NCBI RefSeq assembly: GCF_031551385.1
Contig: NZ_JAVBNS010000194.1
Location: 1 to 6,733, forward strand
Length of the DNA: 6,733 bases
Source: Anaerosporobacter sp031551385
Lineage (GTDB): Bacteria > Bacillota > Clostridia > Lachnospirales > Lachnospiraceae
Direction: 5' to 3'
Below the pieces are notes generated by a model, which saw only the letters and a list, made by a program, of their open reading frames with translations, did not search any database and was not told where the DNA came from. Below are positions 1-5,433 of the stretch, piece after piece. Position 1 is the first letter of the stretch; each line of letters starts with the position of its first letter. The translations under genes and the position numbers were made by a program.

Positions 1-87
1 ATTATATTTAGTTTTTAAGTTTCTTTGTTTCAATATTAATGTATTATTAAAACTTGTTTGCCGATGACTACTCGGTCCACCTTCCAT
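1..87 (-). CDS. Unidentified protein, N-terminal fragment (cut by left window edge)
   Basis: An open frame runs leftward from an ATG at 87-85 to the window edge without a stop. It gives 29 residues beginning MEGGPSSHRQ, with a polar, basic later part (LKQRNLKTKYN). An AAAGGA Shine-Dalgarno lies at 103-98, 10 nt before the ATG. A perfect sigma-A promoter at 194-166 would place the transcript start near 159, giving a leader of about 70 nt. An in-frame GTG three codons upstream is a poor start because it almost touches the Shine-Dalgarno. There is no signal peptide in the visible part, and I do not recognise the protein. Promoter, ribosome site and open frame all agree, so a real gene is likely, but 29 codons are too few to prove it or to assign a function. 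Confidence 0.5.
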   Translation of the reverse strand, partial: MEGGPSSHRQTSFNNTLILKQRNLKTKYN

Positions 88-157
88 ATAATCCACATCC
101 TTTCTTTTTTACATCACAACAGTTTACACATAACTACAATTTCCACTGTGTTTCTAA

Positions 158-176
158 CCACATTTATTATATGTGG
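158..176. repeat. Inverted repeat around the -10 box (possible operator)
   Basis: CCACAT (158-163) and ATGTGG (171-176) form a perfect 6-bp inverted repeat with a 7-bp centre. It covers the -10 box of the leftward consensus promoter. A further CCACAT is found at 93-98, next to the Shine-Dalgarno. A repressor site is the natural reading, but arms this short can occur by chance in AT-rich DNA. Confidence 0.35.
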
Positions 177-194
177 AACAATACCGTTTGTCAA
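166..194 (-). promoter_or_regulatory. Consensus sigma-A promoter, leftward
   Basis: On the minus strand TTGACA (194-189) is followed after exactly 17 bp by TATAAT (171-166), a match to both consensus hexamers at ideal spacing. Transcription would start near 159 and run into the partial gene starting at 87. It lies immediately downstream of the LysM gene's possible terminator, so the left-edge gene is probably a separate unit. Confidence 0.8.
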
Positions 195-199
195 ACACT

Positions 200-233
200 T
201 TAAAAACAAAATGTAAGTAATTATTTTACATTT
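200..233 (-). terminator. Possible intrinsic terminator, leftward
   Basis: Arms 209-216 and 226-233 are perfectly complementary over 8 bp with a 9-nt loop. Read on the minus strand, the stem is followed by a T-rich run (TTTTGTTTTT, counting the end of the stem). It lies between the LysM gene and the next promoter, where a terminator is expected. The stem has only one G-C pair on top of A-T pairs, so it would be weak. Confidence 0.4.
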
Positions 234-287
234 CATCCTCTCCAGAAACTGAATATTTACACTGCTATTTAAAATATGAAGAAAATC

Positions 288-326
288 ATAAAACTGTCGA
301 GCTAGATAACCACCCAACAGTTTTAT
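288..326 (-). terminator. AT-rich stem-loop just after the LysM gene
   Basis: ATAAAACTGT (288-297) and ACAGTTTTAT (317-326) form a perfect 10-bp stem with a 19-nt loop, 11 nt beyond the LysM stop codon. On the minus strand it is followed by GATTTTCTTC, which is T-rich but interrupted. It could be a weak terminator or a 3'-end stabilising hairpin acting with the stem-loop at 200-233. Confidence 0.35.
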
Positions 327-337
327 AATTTTAACTT

Positions 338-823
338 CTATTCTTCTTCACTCATCCTTCTATCTGGTATACTAATTCTCATGCCCGGCTGTAATAAAAG
401 TGTTGACATATCATTGCTTCCTAAAAAGTCTTCTAAATCAATATCAAATTTCTCAAGGATACTTTTTAATGTTTCTGCATCCTTAATAATATAACTAATC
501 AACCCTGTTCCTGTCATATCTGGCATTACGGGTGTTGATGGGGTAACTGGTACTGTCGGTATAATAGGTACAACTGGAATGATTGGAGTCTCTGGTGTTT
601 CTATTACACAAGTTTCATTCCCTGTACAGATATTGCTGATTCCTCCTCTGCTTGTTACTGGAACACAGAGTTCATCACCGATTTGCAAATTATATACATC
701 TGCATATGGATTCGCACGCATAACTAAAGCCAATGGAATATTATACTGTCTACTGATTCCATATAAGGTATCCCCTTTCTTAATTATATGCACAACGCCT
801 CTACAACGATCAAAATTTCTCAT
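338..823 (-). CDS. Two-LysM-domain protein with proline-rich linker
   Basis: The 161-residue product probably binds peptidoglycan or other GlcNAc-containing glycan. LysM 1 spans about residues 11-55 and has the family core (VHIIKKGDTLYGIS, then NLQIGDELCVP). Residues 77-101 form a linker with proline at nearly every third position. LysM 2 spans about 108-153 and is diverged: its GDTL core reads AETL, but it keeps the closing LLLQPGMRISIPD. The tail is acidic (SEEE). No catalytic domain, signal peptide or membrane segment is visible, and there are four cysteines (7, 53, 66, 72). LysM proteins without a signal peptide in spore-forming Firmicutes are often spore-coat or cortex proteins of the SafA type; that role is inferred here. 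I chose the ATG at 823 over the GTG at 841 because an AAAGGA Shine-Dalgarno lies 9 nt before the ATG and nothing comparable precedes the GTG. The gene is divergent from the large gene at 1084. Confidence 0.9.
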   Translation of the reverse strand: MRNFDRCRGVVHIIKKGDTLYGISRQYNIPLALVMRANPYADVYNLQIGDELCVPVTSRGGISNICTGNETCVIETPETPIIPVVPIIPTVPVTPSTPVMPDMTGTGLISYIIKDAETLKSILEKFDIDLEDFLGSNDMSTLLLQPGMRISIPDRRMSEEE

Positions 824-832
824 TCTTACCGA

Positions 833-838
833 TCCTTT
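833..838 (-). promoter_or_regulatory. Ribosome binding site that fixes the LysM start
   Basis: AAAGGA on the minus strand (838-833) stands 9 nt before the ATG at 823-821. It lies inside the extra six codons that a GTG start at 841 would add, so it supports the shorter protein. Confidence 0.7.
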
Positions 839-853
839 CACGACTAATTATTC

Positions 854-883
854 ACAATACTTACACACTACTAATATATTCAA
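854..883 (-). promoter_or_regulatory. Weak candidate promoter for the LysM gene
   Basis: On the minus strand TTGAAT (883-878) and TATTGT (859-854), 18 bp apart, each match the sigma-A consensus at four of six positions. The start point would be about 25 nt upstream of the LysM ATG. The poor match leaves room for a different sigma factor, for example a sporulation sigma, but I found no convincing sporulation-type -10. The -35 box overlaps the inverted repeat at 882-909. Confidence 0.25.
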
Positions 884-909
884 AACTATCCAAGAATGTG
901 TATAGTTTT
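882..909. repeat. Inverted repeat in the divergent control region
   Basis: AAAACTAT (882-889) and ATAGTTTT (902-909) are perfect 8-bp arms around a 12-bp spacer. The repeat touches the candidate LysM -35 box and lies 35 bp upstream of the rightward -35 box. It could be a regulator binding site acting on one or both divergent genes. It is AT-rich, so chance is possible. Confidence 0.35.
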
Positions 910-943
910 AAATAATGTCCAACTACCTGTTTTGCAAAATGAG

Positions 944-972
944 TTGAAGATTTTAATTATATGTCGTATAAT
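944..972 (+). promoter_or_regulatory. Sigma-A promoter of the large activase/dehydratase gene
   Basis: TTGAAG (944-949) is followed after 17 bp by a perfect TATAAT (967-972). The transcript would begin near 979, giving a leader of about 104 nt before the ATG at 1084. No better rightward promoter is seen in 842-1083. Confidence 0.7.
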
Positions 973-1024
973 GGTCATGGTTCTTTGAATATTTATTAAC
1001 TAGAACATATTGTGCAGGATATAT

Positions 1025-1039
1025 GTCAGCAAAGCTGAC
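1025..1039 (+). promoter_or_regulatory. Hairpin in the mRNA leader
   Basis: GTCAGC (1025-1030) and GCTGAC (1034-1039) form a 6-bp stem around AAA. No U-run follows, so it is not an intrinsic terminator. Its CAGC and GCTG cores recur in the hairpin beside the ribosome site (1065-1076), so the two can in principle pair with each other instead of with themselves. It may stabilise the 5' end or take part in a switch; both are inference. Confidence 0.45.
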
Positions 1040-1055
1040 GCGTGGTTCAATAATT

Positions 1056-1076
1056 AAGGAGGGACAGCGTAAGCTG
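1056..1076 (+). promoter_or_regulatory. Strong Shine-Dalgarno with hairpin before a distant start codon
   Basis: AAGGAGGG at 1056-1063 is a near-perfect Shine-Dalgarno, but the ATG is at 1084, leaving 20 nt between them instead of the usual 5-10. The gap contains CAGC (1065-1068), GTAA (1069-1072) and GCTG (1073-1076), a 4-bp stem closed by a GNRA-type tetraloop. If folded, it removes 12 nt and brings the effective gap to about 8. No alternative ATG, GTG or TTG lies nearer in frame, and the protein's first conserved motif starts just after the ATG, so the start is secure. Confidence 0.65.
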
Positions 1077-1083
1077 GTTACAA

Positions 1084-4000
1084 ATGAATAATACAATCTA
1101 TACTCTTGGTATCGATATCGGCTCAACTACTGTTAAAATCGCAGTTCTTGATGAAAATCATACCATTTTATTTTCTGACTACGAACGACATTATGCTAAT
1201 ATACAAGAGACATTACACTCTCTTTTAGCAAAGGCATATGAACAATTAGGAAATTGTTCTATATCACCTGTAATCACTGGTTCTGGTGGTCTTACATTAT
1301 CAAAACATCTTGAAGTTCCATTTGTTCAAGAAGTTGTCGCAGTATCTACGGCATTACAATACTATGCACCACAGACTGATGTGGCTATCGAGCTTGGTGG
1401 GGAAGATGCCAAGATTATATACTTTACAAATGGCATCGATCAAAGAATGAACGGAATCTGTGCTGGTGGTACTGGTTCTTTCATCGATCAGATGGCTACA
1501 TTATTAAAAACAGACGCTACTGGTCTGAATGAATATGCGAAAGACTACAAGGCAATCTACCCGATTGCAGCTAGATGTGGTGTATTTGCTAAATCGGATA
1601 TTCAACCATTAATTAACGAAGGTGCTACAAAGCAGGATTTATCAGCTTCTATTTTCCAAGCAGTTGTTAATCAGACAATCAGTGGTCTTGCTTGTGGTAA
1701 ACCAATTCGTGGAAACGTTGCATTTCTAGGTGGTCCACTTCACTTCTTATCTGAACTAAAAGAAGCTTTTATTCGAACTTTAAATCTTACACCCGAAACG
1801 ACAATTGCCCCAGATAATTCCCATCTATTTGCCGCTATTGGATCTGCATTAAACAGTAAGTTTGACGCTGTATCTCCAATTGAAGATATGTTAACAAAGC
1901 TTTCTTCAAAGATTCATATGGAATTCGAAGTTTCTCGTATGGACTCACTATTTGCTAATGAGCAAGAATACGAAGACTTCACAACACGTCATGCAAAACA
2001 TACTGTTGTAAAATCTGACCTTAAAACTTATGAAGGCGATTGCTTCCTAGGTATTGATGCTGGATCAACTACAACGAAAGTGGCTCTTGTCGGAGAAGAT
2101 GGTTCGTTACTATACTCTTTCTATAGCAACAACAACGGAAGTCCATTAAAAACTACTCTTAAAGCAATCAAAGAGATTTATACCCTTCTTCCCGATAGTG
2201 CTAGAATTGTACGTTCTTGCTCTACTGGTTACGGAGAAGCTCTTATTAAAGCAGCACTACTACTAGATGAAGGTGAAGTAGAAACGGTATCTCACTACTA
2301 TGCTGCTGCATTCTTTGAGCCAACGGTTGATTGTATTATCGACATTGGCGGACAAGATATGAAATGTATCAAGATTAAAAACCAAACGGTTGACAGCGTT
2401 CAATTAAATGAAGCTTGCTCCTCTGGTTGTGGTTCTTTCATTGAAACATTTGCAAAATCACTTAACTATGAAGTTGCTGACTTTGCTAAAATAGCCTTAT
2501 TTGCTAAACATCCAATTGACCTTGGTTCAAGATGTACCGTATTCATGAACTCTAAGGTAAAGCAAGCTCAAAAAGAAGGCGCTGGCGTTGATGATATCTC
2601 TGCTGGTTTAGCTTATTCTGTAATTAAAAATGCGATCTATAAGGTTATTAAATTAGCTGATCCAAAAGATCTTGGTAAAAATGTAGTAGTTCAAGGTGGT
2701 ACATTCTATAACGATGCAGTTCTTCGAAGTTTTGAAATGATTCTTGGACGTGAAGCGGTACGTCCTGATATCGCAGGTATTATGGGAGCTTTCGGTGCTG
2801 CTTTAATTGCAAGGGAACGTTATACACCAGGTATTGAGTCAACCATGCTTACGATTGATAAAATCAATTCACTAAAATTCGAGACTTCTATGGCTCGTTG
2901 TAAAGGCTGTACGAATAGTTGTTTACTTACAATTAATCGCTTCACTGGCGGAAGACAATTTATATCAGGAAACCGTTGTGAACGTGGTCTTGGAAAAGCC
3001 AAAAACAAGGACAATATTCCAAACTTATTCGAATACAAATTAAAGAGGATGTTTAACTACACACCTCTTGATCAAGATAAAGCTTACCGTGGAACAGTTG
3101 GTATTCCAAGAGTTTTAAACCAATACGAGAACTATCCATACTGGTTTACTTTCTTTTCAGAACTTGGATTCCGTGTTGTTTTATCTCCATCATCAACACG
3201 TAAGGTATATGAACTTGGTATTGAATCTATTCCTAGTGAATCAGAATGCTATCCTGCTAAGTTAGCTCACGGACATGTAATGTGGCTAATCAAACAAGGT
3301 ATTGATTATATCTTCTATCCTTGTGTTTACTACGAACGCAACGAGATACCAGAAGCAGGAAATCACTACAACTGCCCTATCGTTACTTCTTATGGCGAGA
3401 ATATTAAGAATAATGTAGATGAATTAGATACCGATACTATCTTTTATCAAAATCCATTCTTAGCCTTTACTTCAGAAGAGATTTTAACGAAACGACTTAT
3501 TGAAGTATTTAAGGAAAGCCATAACATACCTGCTACAGAAATAAAAGCTGCTGCTCATGCTGCATGGTTGGAATTATGCCAATCAAGAACAGATGTTGAG
3601 AAAAAGGGAGAAGAAACAATTGCTTACTTAAATGAAACTGGAACAAAAGGAATCGTATTAGCAGGACGTCCTTATCATGTTGACCCAGAAATCAATCATG
3701 GTATACCAGAATTAATCACATCGTATGGTGTTGCTGTACTGACTGAAGACAGTATTAGCCACTTAGGTAAGATTGAACGTCCACTTATCGTTATGGATCA
3801 ATGGATGTACCACTCAAGACTCTACGCTGCTGCCGCTTATGTAAAGACAGCACCAAACCTTGAATTAATTCAACTTAATTCTTTCGGATGTGGTCTTGAT
3901 GCCGTTACTACAGATCAAGTTAGTGACATCTTAACCGACGCTGGCAAGATTTATACTGTCCTTAAAATAGATGAAGTTAATAACTTAGGTGCTGCTAGAA

Positions 4001-5328
4001 TTCGTATCCGTTCTCTATTATCCGCAGTACGTGACCGCGAGAAGAAACATATTGACTTAAAGCCAACGACGACTTCTTACGAACGTGTTATCTTTACGGA
4101 AAAGATGCGTGAGGAATACACATTATTATGCCCTCAGATGTCACCAATTCACTTTGACTTCTTAGGTCCTGCCCTTCGTTCTGTCGGCTATAATGTTATC
4201 GTCCTTGATAATGATAATAAGGAAGCTGTTGATGTTGGTCTCAAGTATGTTAACAACGATGCTTGCTATCCTTCTTTGATGGTTGTTGGTCAGATTATGG
4301 AAGCCCTTTTATCTGGAAGCTATGACCTTAATAAAGTTGCCGTTGTTATTACGCAAACTGGCGGTGGTTGCCGTGCTACGAACTACATAAGTTTTATTCG
4401 TAGAGCTTTAGCCAAAGCTGGCATGGAACATATTCCGGTTGTATCTATTAATACAGTTGGACTTGAGAAAAATCCTGGATTTAAGTTTACACCATCTGCT
4501 GTAAACCGTGCATTACAAGCACTTGTATATGGCGACGTTCTTATGCGTGTTCTTTACCGCACCAGACCATATGAAGCAGAAAAAGGTGCTGCGAATACCT
4601 TATATCAAACATGGCGTGAACGTTGTATGCAGTCTGTACAAAACGGAAAACGTTCGGAGTTTAAGAATAACCTTCGTGGCATTATCAAAGATTTTGATGA
4701 ACTACCACTATTGGATATCACAAAACCTAAAGTTGGTATCGTTGGTGAGATTCTTGTTAAATTCCTTCCTGCTGCCAATAACAATCTAGTAGATTTACTA
4801 GAGGCAGAAGGTGCAGAAGCTGTTATGCCTGATTTAATCGACTTCTTTCTATATGGCTCTTACAATGCGAATTATAAGATACAGTATTTAGGCAGACCAA
4901 AGAAAGAAGCATTTACGAACAATATCGGTATCTGGTTTATCGAGCAATATCGTAAAGAGATGAAGAAACAATTAGCGGCAAGTAAACGCTTTGAACCACC
5001 AAAAGAAATCAGTGAACTTGCTGATTATGCAAAAGACTATGTATCCATTGGTAATCAAACTGGTGAAGGTTGGTTCTTGACTGGTGAAATGGTTGAGTTA
5101 ATTCATTCTGGTGTTAACAATATTGTTTGTGCCCAGCCGTTTGCCTGTCTGCCAAACCATGTTGTTGGTAAAGGTGTTATCAAGGTATTACGTCAACATT
5201 TCCCTGAATCGAATATCGTAGCTGTTGACTATGACCCAGGTGCAAGTGAGGTAAATCAGCTTAACCGAATTAAGTTGATGTTATCTACAGCTAATAAAAA
5301 CCTGACTAAAAATTCTCCTACAAAATAG
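1084..5328 (+). CDS. Giant fused 2-hydroxyacyl-CoA dehydratase activase/dehydratase-like protein
   Basis: This 1414-residue cytoplasmic protein belongs to the HgdC/BadF/BcrA activase superfamily fused to dehydratase-like domains. Activase 1 (about 5-260) has the phosphate loop GIDIGSTTVK (9-18), ELGGEDAK, and cysteines 126 and 165. Activase 2 (about 320-580) repeats this with GIDAGSTTTK, DIGGQDMK, and cysteines 445 and 484. Linker cysteines 606, 609, 613 and 632 may bind a cluster or zinc. The DUF2229 region (about 670-890) contains ECYPAK (C722), YPCVYYERNE (C747) and C764. HgdB-like segments follow, with SFGCGLDA (C936), C1016, ACYP (C1061), TGGGCRATN (C1096), C1349 and C1355. In known systems the activase dimer hydrolyses ATP to drive low-potential electrons into an iron-sulphur dehydratase; this chain seems to hold both parts. 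The substrate is unknown, and no CoA-transferase or enoyl-CoA gene is nearby. It is monocistronic, with its own promoter and terminator. The frame is intact. Confidence 0.93.
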   Translation: MNNTIYTLGIDIGSTTVKIAVLDENHTILFSDYERHYANIQETLHSLLAKAYEQLGNCSISPVITGSGGLTLSKHLEVPFVQEVVAVSTALQYYAPQTDVAIELGGEDAKIIYFTNGIDQRMNGICAGGTGSFIDQMATLLKTDATGLNEYAKDYKAIYPIAARCGVFAKSDIQPLINEGATKQDLSASIFQAVVNQTISGLACGKPIRGNVAFLGGPLHFLSELKEAFIRTLNLTPETTIAPDNSHLFAAIGSALNSKFDAVSPIEDMLTKLSSKIHMEFEVSRMDSLFANEQEYEDFTTRHAKHTVVKSDLKTYEGDCFLGIDAGSTTTKVALVGEDGSLLYSFYSNNNGSPLKTTLKAIKEIYTLLPDSARIVRSCSTGYGEALIKAALLLDEGEVETVSHYYAAAFFEPTVDCIIDIGGQDMKCIKIKNQTVDSVQLNEACSSGCGSFIETFAKSLNYEVADFAKIALFAKHPIDLGSRCTVFMNSKVKQAQKEGAGVDDISAGLAYSVIKNAIYKVIKLADPKDLGKNVVVQGGTFYNDAVLRSFEMILGREAVRPDIAGIMGAFGAALIARERYTPGIESTMLTIDKINSLKFETSMARCKGCTNSCLLTINRFTGGRQFISGNRCERGLGKAKNKDNIPNLFEYKLKRMFNYTPLDQDKAYRGTVGIPRVLNQYENYPYWFTFFSELGFRVVLSPSSTRKVYELGIESIPSESECYPAKLAHGHVMWLIKQGIDYIFYPCVYYERNEIPEAGNHYNCPIVTSYGENIKNNVDELDTDTIFYQNPFLAFTSEEILTKRLIEVFKESHNIPATEIKAAAHAAWLELCQSRTDVEKKGEETIAYLNETGTKGIVLAGRPYHVDPEINHGIPELITSYGVAVLTEDSISHLGKIERPLIVMDQWMYHSRLYAAAAYVKTAPNLELIQLNSFGCGLDAVTTDQVSDILTDAGKIYTVLKIDEVNNLGAARIRIRSLLSAVRDREKKHIDLKPTTTSYERVIFTEKMREEYTLLCPQMSPIHFDFLGPALRSVGYNVIVLDNDNKEAVDVGLKYVNNDACYPSLMVVGQIMEALLSGSYDLNKVAVVITQTGGGCRATNYISFIRRALAKAGMEHIPVVSINTVGLEKNPGFKFTPSAVNRALQALVYGDVLMRVLYRTRPYEAEKGAANTLYQTWRERCMQSVQNGKRSEFKNNLRGIIKDFDELPLLDITKPKVGIVGEILVKFLPAANNNLVDLLEAEGAEAVMPDLIDFFLYGSYNANYKIQYLGRPKKEAFTNNIGIWFIEQYRKEMKKQLAASKRFEPPKEISELADYAKDYVSIGNQTGEGWFLTGEMVELIHSGVNNIVCAQPFACLPNHVVGKGVIKVLRQHFPESNIVAVDYDPGASEVNQLNRIKLMLSTANKNLTKNSPTK

Positions 5329-5351
5329 GTAGCAATATCTTACTATAATTA

Positions 5352-5411
5352 AAAAGACTGACTCCTTATTGTAACAACAACTCAATGTTGTTACATAGGA
5401 ATCAGTCTTTT
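5352..5411. terminator. Long bidirectional intrinsic terminator
   Basis: The outer arms AAAAGACTGA (5352-5361) and TCAGTCTTTT (5402-5411) pair over 10 bp. After a mismatch TCCT pairs with AGGA, and after a small internal loop TGTAACAACA (5370-5379) pairs with TGTTGTTACA (5386-5395) around a 6-nt loop. Read rightward the stem ends in TCTTTTCT; read leftward it ends in CTTTTTAATT. It thus serves both the large gene ending at 5328 and the convergent gene ending at 5434. Confidence 0.88.
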
Positions 5412-5433
5412 CTATCTTATCTCTAATATAAAA

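Noticed and set aside
114..317. Leftward 67-residue open frame after the LysM gene
   Set aside because: It begins at a TTG with no Shine-Dalgarno, contains both AT-rich stem-loops or parts of them, and runs through the consensus promoter. It is better explained as intergenic DNA.
520..600. Short direct repeats in the LysM gene suggesting a tandem array
   Set aside because: The repeated bases encode the proline/threonine/isoleucine linker and are irregular. They are a coding low-complexity stretch, not a CRISPR or mobile repeat.
824..841. GTG start that would lengthen the LysM protein by six residues
   Set aside because: The added codons contain the AAAGGA ribosome site for the ATG at 823, and no Shine-Dalgarno precedes the GTG.
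579..905. Rightward 108-residue open frame
   Set aside because: It lies antisense over the LysM gene and its promoter region. Its proline/isoleucine-rich linker complement explains the open frame, and it has no ribosome site of its own.
979..1083. Riboswitch or T-box in the leader of the giant gene
   Set aside because: The leader is only about 104 nt and has two small hairpins, no terminator with a U-run and no recognisable conserved riboswitch core.
2820..3038. Leftward 72-residue open frame
   Set aside because: It is antisense inside the giant gene, over the conserved four-cysteine segment, with no independent signals.
4508..4789. Rightward 93-residue open frame
   Set aside because: It is an out-of-frame shadow within the HgdB-like part of the giant gene.
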